A DNA stretch of 64,000 nucleotides from Mucilaginibacter kameinonensis (GCF_003675385.1 NZ_RCWZ01000001.1:434001-498000); one strand, 5' to 3'; shown: positions 44,972-53,795, counted from the first letter of the stretch. The notes: generated by a model not told the origin, from the sequence alone. Translations and numbers: made by a program.

Positions 44972-44974
44972 CGT

Positions 44975-44990
44975 GTAGCTATTTGACTAC
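44975..44990. promoter_or_regulatory. ArsR operator candidate O1
   Basis: GTAGCTATTTGACTAC, a GTAG-N8-CTAC imperfect palindrome lying just downstream of the -7 box, at the expected transcription start. Confidence 0.65.
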
Positions 44991-45020
44991 AAATATAAAT
45001 GTAGCCATTTAACTACGCAA
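44990..45020 (-). promoter_or_regulatory. promoter of the ArsR-SRPBCC-DoxX operon
   Basis: Minus strand: -33 TTG (45018-45020), 20-nt spacer, exact -7 box TATATTTG (44990-44997). The ATG of the regulator follows 18 nt later. Operator O2 lies inside the spacer and O1 just downstream. Confidence 0.8.
45001..45016. promoter_or_regulatory. ArsR operator candidate O2
   Basis: GTAGCCATTTAACTAC, same pattern as O1 with 13 of 16 identical bases; 26 bp from O1 start to start (about two and a half helical turns). It occupies the spacer between -33 and -7. Confidence 0.65.
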
Positions 45021-45072
45021 ATGTTTTTAACATTTTTTCACAGACGACTTAATACTTTAGGGAAAGGGTAGT

Positions 45073-45375
45073 TTAATTGGTGATAACCTTTAATTTCGGT
45101 ACATCCACCAACGGAGAAGTAAGCATTCTGGCAGCCATCAAGTGGCTTTCCGGCCCAAACCATGATTTTCCGTTTGTCATTACTGCCGTTATGCGGTATG
45201 TTGAACCTATCTCAACAAATTTACAATGATACACTTGCTTCGTTACCTTATTCTCAAATACGGCTGTACCACACCTGCTGGAGATAGGCATGAACGAAAC
45301 GTCGATTTGTCCGTTTTTTAGATCCATTTCTGAAAGGGATTTAAATAACCTGTGATTTAAAACTTTTGCATTCAT
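45073..45375 (-). CDS. hypothetical protein
   Basis: 100 aa, soluble, beta-rich, with CGTAVFENKVTKQVYHCKFVEIGSTYRITAVMTNGKSWFGPESHL; two Cys residues. Not recognised. Not obviously part of the ArsR operon, whose promoter lies downstream. Confidence 0.45.
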   Translation of the reverse strand: MNAKVLNHRLFKSLSEMDLKNGQIDVSFMPISSRCGTAVFENKVTKQVYHCKFVEIGSTYRITAVMTNGKSWFGPESHLMAARMLTSPLVDVPKLKVITN

Positions 45376-45661
45376 ATAAATTTAAACATATGAGTGCTAA
45401 AAGAGGGCTGTTCAGATTGTTCAGTTTTTGATTAGGGCAAACCCGCCTGTTCAGCGCTGCTGCATGAAGATATCTTATTGATCCACAAACCCTCCGGCAC
45501 GCCGCGATAACCTGTCAAAAACACATTAATTTATTTTCTGAAAGTAATAAAATGGGACATTACTTATTTTGTAATACATTCTTAACACGCCTTCGCTTAA
45601 AAAAGTGTAATTTTAGCTCTTCTTAGGTTATACTACTGGTAACAGTAAACTATAATAATTT

Positions 45662-47161
45662 ATGGGTATGAATGCCATTCACAATAAAGATATTGGGACC
45701 AAGCAAAAAGCACTGGCCATTAATCTTAACCCCGAAATTTATGGCTCATTTGCCGAAATTGGAGCAGGACAGGACGTAGCAGCAAACTTTTTTAAAGCCG
45801 GGGCATCATCCGGCACCATAGCCAAAACCATGTCGGCTTATGACATGCTTTTTTCAGATGCCATTTATGGGGTACAGCAAAGCCGCCGTTATGTGAGCGA
45901 ACCGCGATTAATGGCTATGCTTAGCCACGAATACGGTCTTATCATTGAGCGTCTTGGTGCTCAGCGCGGCGATACATCAACATTTTTCGCTTTCGCGGAT
46001 ACGGTATCGGCCCTCAACTACAACAAAACCAACGAAGGTCATGGCTGGATGGGTGTACGCTTTCAGCTGGAACCTAACGGGCAGTACAACGATGTGATCA
46101 TTCACGTTAAATTGCTGGATAACGATAATAACCTGCAGCAGCAGGCCGTAGGTATTTTGGGTGTAAACCTGATGTATGCCTGCTTTTATTACAATGAGAT
46201 CCCGCCGGTATTCCTGCTGTCGCTAATGGATAACCTCTCGCGCGACAGGATCCAGATTGACATGATCCGCTTTGAGGGGCCAAACTTTACCAAGGTTGAT
46301 AACCGCTTGATGAGCCTTCACCTGGTAAAATATGGCTTTTCGGATGCCGCGCTGTTCGGGCCGGATGGTAAAAACCTGCAGCCTTCAGAAGTTTTGTACA
46401 AAAAGCACATCGTAATGGTGCGCGGCCGCTTCCGCCCGGTTATTAATGTGCACATGGATATGTTAAATACCGGTGTTAAACAGTTCCTGCAGGAATCGGA
46501 TGTTGACAAGGAAAATGTTGTGGTAGTTACCGAGCTTACACTACAGGCCCTTAAAGAACGCAACGCCGATATCAATGCCGATATTGATGAAAAGGACTTC
46601 CTTGACCGGGTAGACATCCTCGGTTCACTGGGGCAAACGGTAATGATCTCCAACTTCCACGAGTATTATAAGCTGGTAGCCTATCTGTCAAAGATCACCA
46701 AACTTAAAATGGGTGTAGTACTTGGTTTCCCTAACCTGGAGTACATCTTCTCTGAAGAGCATTATAAAGACCTGCCGGGCGGTATCTTGGAATCGTTCGC
46801 TACGCTATTCAGCCGTAAGGTAAAATTATTCATATACCCTACCCTGCGCGATGGCGTAATCTGGAACTGTTTACGTTTTTATCTGCCGCCGCACCTGATA
46901 GACTTGTACCGCTACCTGATAGCCAATAATAAAATAGAAGATATCAGGCATTACAACGAAAATAACCTTAACGTTGAAACCGACAATGTGCTGGAGTTGA
47001 TAAAACTGGGCGCCACCGGCTGGGAAGAATTTGTACCTGCAGAAGTTGCCTCTATTATCAAAGAACGGCGCCTGTTTGGTTATGCTTCCGGATTGGAGCC
47101 GGCAAAAGCACTTGATGTGCCTCCTGCGGATGGAGATCGTACAGAGATTGATATCGCCTAA
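45662..47161 (+). CDS. conserved hypothetical protein
   Basis: 499 aa, apparently cytoplasmic, no signal or membrane segment. The N-terminal block EIYGSFAEIGAGQDVAANFFKAGA is striking: I recall strongly conserved counterparts in Bacteroidota, annotated inconsistently and without a solid function. Later blocks (GDTSTFFAFADTVSALNY, VMISNFHEYYKLVAYL, MGVVLGFPNLEYIF) suggest an alpha/beta enzyme or nucleotide-binding protein. Strong coding signal and a terminator at 47208 show a standalone gene. Confidence 0.6.
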   Translation: MGMNAIHNKDIGTKQKALAINLNPEIYGSFAEIGAGQDVAANFFKAGASSGTIAKTMSAYDMLFSDAIYGVQQSRRYVSEPRLMAMLSHEYGLIIERLGAQRGDTSTFFAFADTVSALNYNKTNEGHGWMGVRFQLEPNGQYNDVIIHVKLLDNDNNLQQQAVGILGVNLMYACFYYNEIPPVFLLSLMDNLSRDRIQIDMIRFEGPNFTKVDNRLMSLHLVKYGFSDAALFGPDGKNLQPSEVLYKKHIVMVRGRFRPVINVHMDMLNTGVKQFLQESDVDKENVVVVTELTLQALKERNADINADIDEKDFLDRVDILGSLGQTVMISNFHEYYKLVAYLSKITKLKMGVVLGFPNLEYIFSEEHYKDLPGGILESFATLFSRKVKLFIYPTLRDGVIWNCLRFYLPPHLIDLYRYLIANNKIEDIRHYNENNLNVETDNVLELIKLGATGWEEFVPAEVASIIKERRLFGYASGLEPAKALDVPPADGDRTEIDIA

Positions 47162-47207
47162 AAAACTAAAACCTCAAGGCTTAAAACTAATTGAGCAAAT
47201 ACCCCAT

Positions 47208-47253
47208 AAACAAAACAGGGATGATGAATTAATTCACCATCCCTGTTTTGTTT
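47208..47253 (+). terminator. intrinsic terminator
   Basis: AAACAAAACAGGGATG facing CATCCCTGTTTTGTTT across an AT-rich loop; T-rich downstream. Confidence 0.85.
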
Positions 47254-47278
47254 CCATTTATTTAAGCAAGTTTAATTG

Positions 47279-47755
47279 CTACGGCAAAACTGAAGGTTTT
47301 TGACCAAGGATGTATTTAATCCTTTCGGCCTGGCCTGATGTATCTGTTTTTAAGTCGAGGTTTCTACCTTCTAACTGCTCATAATTAACAGCGACATTAT
47401 TGCCCGACGAAGCGGTTTTGATCACTTCCACCGATTCAACATCTGATGGGATCTTTGCGCCAAACCAGTGGTCATCATCCTGCTGTTTCCAGGTTACCAA
47501 AGTAAAAACCTCTTTTGCAGCAATTATCTTATTCCCTTCGATGGCGGCTTTTAATGCCAGATCATTACCATAAAGCGTTGAAGCCGTTCCCTTTGTTTTA
47601 TTAACAAATGAGGTAATTACTTTAAGTCCGTCGAGGTTATATTTTGGCGACGAAGGCAGCGCTGCTTTGGTGTTGTATAATTCAACCGGTTTATTATCTG
47701 AGCAGGCTGCCAACATTAGTGCGCATGCTGCAAGTAAACTATAAAATGCTTTCAT
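47279..47755 (-). CDS. hypothetical lipoprotein of the haem/P460 pair
   Basis: 158 aa from ATG 47755, with lipobox LAAC (Cys at about 18). The mature part aligns loosely in style with the C-terminal part of the upstream P460 protein (NKTKGTASTLYGNDLALKAAIEGNKI, then FTLVTWKQQDDDHWFGAKIP): both have a G/N-D-A-xKA block followed by E/A-KVxW. It may be a P460-like domain lacking the CxxCH motif. Starts 5 nt after the upstream gene. Confidence 0.6.
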   Translation of the reverse strand: MKAFYSLLAACALMLAACSDNKPVELYNTKAALPSSPKYNLDGLKVITSFVNKTKGTASTLYGNDLALKAAIEGNKIIAAKEVFTLVTWKQQDDDHWFGAKIPSDVESVEVIKTASSGNNVAVNYEQLEGRNLDLKTDTSGQAERIKYILGQKPSVLP

Positions 47756-47759
47756 GGGT

Positions 47760-48722
47760 TTAGTGTTTAATGGGTAGGGTGAATACAAAATCTTCGGCGG
47801 CCATTGGCTTATGGCAATTCATACACTCATTTGTAAATAATACATTCGCGCCTCCGTACGGAACCATTTTTGGAGTTTTAAACCTCGCCCATCCCCAGCC
47901 ATAGGTCGACGCGTATTTTTTATCATCCTTTATCATGTACTCAACCTGTTTAAACTCGCCGGTATGGGTTGTTCCGTCTTTATCCTGTAATTGTGCCCAG
48001 GCAACTTTAGCAAAAATGGCTCCGTTTGGCCATGGGTGGATGTTGTTTTCTTTGATGGCTTTTACAGCTATGTCATTACCAAAAATTACGCGTAAGGTAT
48101 TATTGTCAAAACGCTCGGTGGTGCTGATGGGCTGCCAGTTTTTATAATCGGGGATATAAGCAATACCGTTGGCAGCTGTTGGCAATTTGGCGATCGCTGT
48201 TTCATTTTTCTCCCAATGCTGATATTGCTTATCTGCCGCGTTGATAGCAGCGGTATCGGCAGGTTTGTTATGAACCATACTTGCAAGATAGTTTTTAAGC
48301 ACCCCCAGATCGGCTGGAGATACCTTGGCTTCGGTATGGACTGCCGTATAGCTTGGCAAAGGCATAGCTCCTGAAATAATTTGATTGATAGATTCCCAAA
48401 GTTTTGCTTTCTGATCGGCGGGAGCGAGTTTATTCCATTCCGAAAAATTAAGATCAGCCCTGCCATCCTTGATATGTGATGCTACTCCCCAATAAACCGG
48501 GACTATCTTATCGTACCAGCGTAAATTGGTGTTGTTAGAATGGCAATCATAACAAGCGCGCTGAACAATGGCCTTCACATCGGCAGGGACTTCCAGATCG
48601 CCGGTTACGGGTGGATTGGGAACATCAGGGCGTACAAACTGGATGCCCACAAAGCCCAGGAATAAAATCATGATAATGATGAATGCTTTTCGTTGATATA
48701 AAGGTTTTCTGTTAGTTCTCAT
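47760..48722 (-). CDS. haem-binding domain / cytochrome P460 family protein
   Basis: 320 aa from ATG 48722. N-terminal membrane anchor (about 12-30). A haem-binding domain follows with ACYDCHSN (CxxCH, near 60), and a C-terminal cytochrome P460-type domain with NECMNCHKP (near 305). Two c-type haem sites are thus present. Electron transfer or haem-based stress defence at the envelope is plausible. Cotranscribed with the downstream lipoprotein. Confidence 0.85.
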   Translation of the reverse strand: MRTNRKPLYQRKAFIIIMILFLGFVGIQFVRPDVPNPPVTGDLEVPADVKAIVQRACYDCHSNNTNLRWYDKIVPVYWGVASHIKDGRADLNFSEWNKLAPADQKAKLWESINQIISGAMPLPSYTAVHTEAKVSPADLGVLKNYLASMVHNKPADTAAINAADKQYQHWEKNETAIAKLPTAANGIAYIPDYKNWQPISTTERFDNNTLRVIFGNDIAVKAIKENNIHPWPNGAIFAKVAWAQLQDKDGTTHTGEFKQVEYMIKDDKKYASTYGWGWARFKTPKMVPYGGANVLFTNECMNCHKPMAAEDFVFTLPIKH

Positions 48723-48929
48723 AGCCTTTCGGTTTTGTGATACAAAGAAAAGTACAATCCCCAATAATGGGTATTACAATTAGTTCGGAGAGGAAAAACA
48801 ATCGTTAAACGGGTAAAAAAGGAAGTTGAGACTACAAAACAGCGTGTTTTTGTGCGCGTTTTTTATTCCTCCCATCGGGAGGGCAATGGCCCCATGAAAA
48901 GACAGCAAGGGAAAATGACAAGCCTCGTA

Positions 48930-49046
48930 GTTGACTCACCCGGCCTGCCCTCCAGGCAAAGAGGGTAAGAAAAAATAAGCTAAAATCCTCTCTCTACGCT
49001 GGCGTAGAGAGGGTGGCGAGCGCAGCGACGCCAGGGAGAGTCGATG
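48930..49046. repeat. GC-rich palindromic element, family E
   Basis: Outer arms GTTGACTCACCC and GGGAGAGTCGATGTG (9 of 12 paired). Internal perfect hairpin CTCTCTACGC-TG-GCGTAGAGAG at about 48989-49011. It fills part of the 48723-49141 gap, which otherwise shows only GC-rich patches. Confidence 0.6.
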
Positions 49047-49141
49047 TGCGCAATGTTTTCACCATCAACAAGCTATTTATCATGTCCGAATAAACTTTAA
49101 ATTAGCTTGATAGTCAAACCTGCGCATAAATCACCCCACAA

Positions 49142-50212
49142 ATGAAAACAAGATCAATCCTACTCTTATTACTCATTTCCATTTGCGCTATTAAAGCGGA
49201 TGCGCAATACAATTTTGGCAAAGTCGACACCTGGCTGAACGACCACGCTTCAGAAATGGGCGGCCGGGTGGTACTTGTTGTTTATAAGGATGGTAAGATC
49301 GTTTATAACCACGCCGCAAATGATATGAACATGAGGCAAAAATTTGTAAGTCGGATGGTTGCCCGCAAACAAGGTAAAAAGGCCGATCTGGATGATTACA
49401 CCTCTACCTCACGGGCAACTATTGCCAGTTGCAGCAAATGGCTAAGTGCTGCATTGGTTATGACCTTTGTTGATGAAGGTAAGCTAAAACTTACCGATAC
49501 CGTTGGCAAATACCTCCCTGTGCTCTCCCAACATGGAAAAGGCAGTATCACCATAGGCCAGTGTTTATCGCATCAAACCGGGATCAAAACCCCGCCCTTA
49601 AAGGAAAGCCTACAGGATATGCGCCAGGATAACTCGATGGACGATGCTATTGCCGATATCGCGGCCTTACCAATTGAAGGCACACCCGGAAAAGTTTTTC
49701 ATTACAGCAACGCCGGTTTGCAGATTGCCGGTGCCCTCATTGAGAAGATCAGCGGCAAAAGTTTCGAAACCCTTTTTGCCGAGCGCATTGCACGTCCGCT
49801 GAATATGCTTCATACTGATTTTGGCAATGGCAAAGTCGCCTTACCCGCTGGCGGGGCTTACAGCACCCCCGAAGATTACCTGAATTTTTTAACCATGGTC
49901 ATGAACCGGGGCGTTTTTAACAGTAAACGCATCCTAAGCGAGAACAGCATAGCCCAGATGCAGATAAACAGGATCACGCCCGACGTAAAGATAGCCTACT
50001 CCCCTGCCGAAGCCGGAGGATTGGGATACGGATATGGCGAGTGGGTATTTGATGAGCACACAGTAAGCAGTCCGGGATTGTTCGGGAGTTTCCCGTGGAT
50101 AGATAAGGATAAAAAATACGCCGCCTTTATGATGACTTTCTATCTTAAAAACGACGGACGGCAACAACGTTACAAGGAATTAAAGCAACTGGTGGATGAA
50201 GCCGTAAAGTAG
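49142..50212 (+). CDS. serine hydrolase, class C beta-lactamase-like
   Basis: 356 aa with a signal peptide (ends KADA-QY, about residue 22). The catalytic SxxK is S96-C-S-K99, YxN is Y188-S-N190. HQTGIKTP and GLGYGYGEW are typical of the family. A third motif is not clear. Likely a periplasmic esterase or peptidase. A regulator with an HMA-like domain follows on the same strand. Confidence 0.85.
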   Translation: MKTRSILLLLLISICAIKADAQYNFGKVDTWLNDHASEMGGRVVLVVYKDGKIVYNHAANDMNMRQKFVSRMVARKQGKKADLDDYTSTSRATIASCSKWLSAALVMTFVDEGKLKLTDTVGKYLPVLSQHGKGSITIGQCLSHQTGIKTPPLKESLQDMRQDNSMDDAIADIAALPIEGTPGKVFHYSNAGLQIAGALIEKISGKSFETLFAERIARPLNMLHTDFGNGKVALPAGGAYSTPEDYLNFLTMVMNRGVFNSKRILSENSIAQMQINRITPDVKIAYSPAEAGGLGYGYGEWVFDEHTVSSPGLFGSFPWIDKDKKYAAFMMTFYLKNDGRQQRYKELKQLVDEAVK

Positions 50213-50225
50213 TAGTTTTGCTGCC

Positions 50226-50786
50226 ATGAAGCTGTATATTAAAAACATGGTTTGCAGTCGCTGCAAAATGATGGTAAAAACCGAACTTGAAAAAGTAGGG
50301 TTGCAGCCGTTCGCTGTTGATCTTGGCGAAGTGGAAGTTCAGGAAGCCCCTTCCCCATCACAGCTTAAACAATTAGAAAAATCGCTAAACGAACTCGGAT
50401 TTGAATTGATTGACGATCAAAAGAGCCGCCTCATTGAACAGATCAAAACGCTTATCATTGGGCAGGTTCATTATACAGATGCCCAATCGCCCTTAAAACT
50501 TTCGGCGCTACTTACATCGAAGCTTAATTATGATTACGGCTACCTCAGTAATCTGTTTTCGGCGGTAGAAGGTACAACTATCGAAAAATACCACATCGCC
50601 CAACGGATTGAAAAAGTAAAAGAGCTGCTGATTTACAGTGAACTCAATCTCTCGGAGATAGCCTTTCAGTTAGGCTATAGCAGCGTTGCCTACCTGTCCA
50701 GCCAGTTTAAACAGGTAACGGGGATGACGCCTTCTGCTTTTAAGGCTTTACAGGGCAGTAAACGAAGGAATCTGGAGGATATATGA
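50226..50786 (+). CDS. AraC-family regulator with HMA-like N-terminal domain
   Basis: 186 aa. Residues 1-62 look like a heavy-metal-associated fold (MKLYIKNMVCSRCKMMVKTEL, with C10-x2-C13, then a beta-alpha-beta pattern). Residues about 85-180 carry the AraC HTH pair (YGYLSNLFSAVEGTTIEKYHIAQRI, LSEIAFQLGYSSVAYLSSQFKQVTGMTPSAFK). Metal-responsive control of the following HMA-MauE gene is an attractive inference. 14 nt after the serine hydrolase. Confidence 0.85.
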   Translation: MKLYIKNMVCSRCKMMVKTELEKVGLQPFAVDLGEVEVQEAPSPSQLKQLEKSLNELGFELIDDQKSRLIEQIKTLIIGQVHYTDAQSPLKLSALLTSKLNYDYGYLSNLFSAVEGTTIEKYHIAQRIEKVKELLIYSELNLSEIAFQLGYSSVAYLSSQFKQVTGMTPSAFKALQGSKRRNLEDI

Positions 50787-50858
50787 ATTTTAGGCCTCAA
50801 CTGTAAATGTCATAAATCATAACTATAATACTGTAACAGCTTGGGCACAACCTCATGG

Positions 50859-50866
50859 TAATTTTG
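50859..50866 (+). promoter_or_regulatory. -7 promoter box of the HMA-MauE gene
   Basis: TAATTTTG, an exact TAnnTTTG match, 21 nt before ATG 50888. A TTG at 50841-50843 is 15 nt upstream, slightly short for the -33 element. Confidence 0.5.
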
Positions 50867-50887
50867 TATCAACAATTACAAATTATC

Positions 50888-51619
50888 ATGACACATACAT
50901 ATAACATTACCGGAATGACCTGCACCGGATGTCTTGCCAAGGTACAAGGCCTGCTACAGCAGGTTCCCAATATTGAAAAGGTTGATATCTCATTGGCCGA
51001 AGGTACCGCCGATATCACCATGAAAAAGCACGTATCAACAGCCGATCTTCAGCAGGCCCTTGCCGCATATCCCAAATACCAGCTTAGCGAAGCGGAGCAG
51101 CACCATCATACTATGAGCATGGTTGATGATACCGAAAACCGCACATGGCTTCAAACTTATAAACCCATCCTGCTTATATTCGGATATCTGCTGGCGGCAT
51201 CATTAATTACGGGATATAGCAGCGCATTTAATATCATGACCATGATGCGCGTATTCATGAGCGGCTTTTTCCTGGTGTTTTCATTTTTCAAACTGCTGGA
51301 TATTGGTGGCTTTGCCGACAGTTACAGCATGTACGATGTAGTAGCCAAACGCTGGCGAGTATGGGGTTACATTTATGTTTTTGTTGAATTGGGCCTGGGC
51401 CTTGCCTTTGCATTGAATATAGCGCCGGTAGCAGTCAACACTATCATGGTTATAGTAATGACTATAAGTCTTATTGGTGTACTGCAAAGCGTTTTCAATA
51501 AAAGGCAGATCCGTTGCGCCTGCCTTGGCGCTGTGTTTAACCTGCCCATGAGCACCGTAACCATTATTGAAGATGGCCTGATGATTTTAATGGGGGTTGT
51601 GACGTTGGGATTGATGTAA
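50888..51619 (+). CDS. HMA domain + MauE-type membrane protein
   Basis: 243 aa from ATG 50888. N-terminal HMA metal-binding domain (residues 1-70, motif GMTCTGC). The C-terminal four-helix membrane part (about 98-243) has the MauE/DoxD-like layout with the CACLG motif, as in redox-associated membrane proteins. Probably binds Cu, Zn or similar and acts at the membrane. Metal not defined. Directly after the HMA-AraC regulator. Confidence 0.88.
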   Translation: MTHTYNITGMTCTGCLAKVQGLLQQVPNIEKVDISLAEGTADITMKKHVSTADLQQALAAYPKYQLSEAEQHHHTMSMVDDTENRTWLQTYKPILLIFGYLLAASLITGYSSAFNIMTMMRVFMSGFFLVFSFFKLLDIGGFADSYSMYDVVAKRWRVWGYIYVFVELGLGLAFALNIAPVAVNTIMVIVMTISLIGVLQSVFNKRQIRCACLGAVFNLPMSTVTIIEDGLMILMGVVTLGLM

Positions 51620-51633
51620 AAGGCCTCTAACAG

Positions 51634-51787
51634 AATGTCATTTCGATAGAGCGGAGGAGGGCTGAGCATCGATGCGAAAGAGAAATCTTATACGTTATAT
51701 AAACTCGCAATTTAAAGTTTGCAGACCGGGCGTATAAGATTTCTCCTCACTCCCAAGCAAATCCTTGCCCGGTTCGTCGAAATGACA
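51634..51787. repeat. dispersed repeat, family B (full copy)
   Basis: ATGTCATTTCGATAGAGCGG left and GTTCGTCGAAATGACA right as outer arms, with GAGAAATCTTATACG and CGTATAAGATTTCTC as inner inverted arms. About 150 bp. A half copy lies at 25118. Confidence 0.8.
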
Positions 51788-51794
51788 CTTTTTT

Positions 51795-52025
51795 TTACAT
51801 CCTGAACCGCAAAGCCACAGAGCGACCCAAAGCCTGTGCAAAATCGGGTTCAATCACGGGGCCTTCGCCAGCTTGCACCCAAACACGGCGGGCATCTTTT
51901 TGCAGAATGATCTTCTCTCCGTTCAGTAAAATTTCAAGTTCGCTGGTGGCCGGGGTAATTGGCGAGGTGTTGATTTGATACACGTAATCGGTATCGTTAA
52001 AAGTTATTCTTAGTGGCAATCCCAT
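51795..52025 (-). CDS. small hypothetical protein
   Basis: 76 aa from ATG 52025 (MGLPLRITFNDTDYVYQINT); an ATG at 52049 adds eight residues. Beta-rich, ending LGRSVALRFRM. Resembles small Bacteroidota conserved proteins of unknown function. No family name recalled. Confidence 0.5.
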   Translation of the reverse strand: MGLPLRITFNDTDYVYQINTSPITPATSELEILLNGEKIILQKDARRVWVQAGEGPVIEPDFAQALGRSVALRFRM

Positions 52026-52144
52026 CTTTATCTTCTCTCCGGTAAACATACATATCCCATGTTATAAAAACAACAACAGTTGGTTTATGGCTTCAATTAA
52101 TCTCTTAACTTCCTTTATTACAGTGAATTATTTTACAAACCCAA

Positions 52145-52510
52145 TTACGCAGCCAGCTGTAATTCAACCTTGCGGATCAGGCTGTTCATGCCAAATGGTT
52201 TGTGCAAAACGTCGTCCGGACCTCCTTTTTGTGGTATCATTGCATCCGTTTCTTCACTTTCTGAGCAAACAATTACGCGCAGATTTTTGGTGGCCGAGTT
52301 CAATTTAATAAGCCGGCAAAGCTCCCGCCCGTCCATACCCGCATTAACAATATCCAGGATCACCAGGTCTGGATGACAAGTTTTAATGATCTTAAAAATT
52401 TCCTGGACACGGGTTGATGAGGCTACCTGGTAGCCTTTGCCGAGCAAAATGTAGGTCATTACCTCTATCATCAACTCGTTATCATCAACTATCAAAATTC
52501 GTTTCGCCAT
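52145..52510 (-). CDS. single-domain response regulator
   Basis: 121 aa receiver (REC) domain only. Acidic pocket DD at residues 9-10 (LIVDDNE), phosphoacceptor Asp in LVILDIVNAGMDG, conserved Thr/Ser position (VCSESEE), and Lys in LHKPFG. No output domain, so it works via partners. No kinase nearby. Start at 52510 (MAKRILIVDD). Confidence 0.88.
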   Translation of the reverse strand: MAKRILIVDDNELMIEVMTYILLGKGYQVASSTRVQEIFKIIKTCHPDLVILDIVNAGMDGRELCRLIKLNSATKNLRVIVCSESEETDAMIPQKGGPDDVLHKPFGMNSLIRKVELQLAA

Positions 52511-52668
52511 ATCCGTATCCTTCTTAAGCTCATAATAGCAATGCAAAGCACATGCCATTGATTAACTTACAGTTAAGCGGCAAAACCCTATATCAAACAG
52601 TGTCTGCTTTTCTAATGAGATTTTAACATTTATCGCCTTGATTATTAAACACAATTGATCTGTTTTAT

Positions 52669-52676
52669 TACATTTG
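52669..52676 (+). promoter_or_regulatory. -7 promoter box of the LacI regulator
   Basis: TACATTTG, exact TAnnTTTG, 30 nt before the ATG at 52707. No good -33 element. Confidence 0.4.
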
Positions 52677-52706
52677 GCATGTAGTAAATAGATTTAGCAG
52701 GTAAAA

Positions 52707-53717
52707 ATGGATAATATTAATATCAAGAAACTGGCAAAAGAGCTCAACATATCCACATCAACCGTATCGAGGGCCTTTAACGGAAATACTGATATTAATA
52801 AAGATACCAAAGAGCGCATCCTGGCCTACGCCAAGCAGCATAATTATTTACCCAACCACTACGCCAGTAACCTCCGCGATAAAAAAACCAAAACCCTGGC
52901 CGTTATTGTTCCTGAAATTGCCAACGACTTTTTTTCGCAGGCCATAAACGGAATTGAAGAGGTTGCCCGCAAAAAAGGCTTTTATATTTTACTTTACCGT
53001 ACCGACGATGTTTTTGAAAAAGAGGTTTCGTTTGTAAACTATCTTAACAATGGCAAGGCCGATGGTATTATCATGTCGGTATCCGGAGAGGCTAATGATC
53101 ATAATTATTTAGGTCAACTGGAAAAAAAACACGTTCCTGTTGTTTTCTTCGACCGTGTTTATGAGGATATTGAGGCTGCCAAAGTAACCACCAATGACTA
53201 TGACAGTAGTTTTTCGGCTACCGAACACCTGATTAAAACCGGCTGCAAAAAAATAGCCTACCTGGTGGTTAATAAAAGTATTTCGATTGGTAAAGTGAGG
53301 ATGCAGGGCTATTTGGATGCCCTGGCTAAACACAAGATCGCGTTTGATGATAACCTCGTTATCGACTGCAGTAACGACGAAAAAGTGAATTATAAAATCC
53401 TTAAAAAGGCCCTTCAGGAAATTAAACCCGATGGAATTTTCAGCTCGGTAGAGCGTTTGGCTTTCGCTACCTATTATGTTTGCAATGATCTCGGCATTTC
53501 AATACCCAATGATCTGAAGGTAATTAGTTTCTCGAGCCTGAGGGTAGCGCCCCTATTGTGTCCTCCCCTTTCAACCATTACACAACCAGCCTATGAAATG
53601 GGTGTAAAAGCGGCAACGTTATTGTTCGATGTGCTCGAAAATAACGGCAATGCATCCAAAAAAGAGCATGTATTAAAATCGAAGCTATTTATCAGGAAAT
53701 CATCTTCGGGTTCATAG
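52707..53717 (+). CDS. LacI family transcriptional regulator
   Basis: 336 aa. HTH at the N-terminus (NIKKLAKELNISTSTVSRAFNG), hinge, then a periplasmic-binding-like sugar domain (VIVPEIANDFFSQAINGIEE; VVFFDRV; SSVERLAFATYYVCNDLGISIPNDL). Probably a repressor for a carbohydrate use locus not evident nearby. Terminator follows. Confidence 0.9.
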   Translation: MDNINIKKLAKELNISTSTVSRAFNGNTDINKDTKERILAYAKQHNYLPNHYASNLRDKKTKTLAVIVPEIANDFFSQAINGIEEVARKKGFYILLYRTDDVFEKEVSFVNYLNNGKADGIIMSVSGEANDHNYLGQLEKKHVPVVFFDRVYEDIEAAKVTTNDYDSSFSATEHLIKTGCKKIAYLVVNKSISIGKVRMQGYLDALAKHKIAFDDNLVIDCSNDEKVNYKILKKALQEIKPDGIFSSVERLAFATYYVCNDLGISIPNDLKVISFSSLRVAPLLCPPLSTITQPAYEMGVKAATLLFDVLENNGNASKKEHVLKSKLFIRKSSSGS

Positions 53718-53756
53718 TTCATGGTTGATGGTTCATAGTAAGAAAGTAGGATACAT

Positions 53757-53795
53757 AAAAAAACAGGCGATAGAAATAATTCTATCGCCTGTTTT
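53757..53795. terminator. bidirectional terminator
   Basis: AAAACAGGCGATAGAA / TTCTATCGCCTGTTTT around a short AT loop, A-rich on one side and T-rich on the other. It serves the convergent LacI and nitroreductase genes. It is nested between inverted arms TAGTTCATGGTTGATGG and ATGAACCATCATCTATGAAC (53712-53839). Confidence 0.85.
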
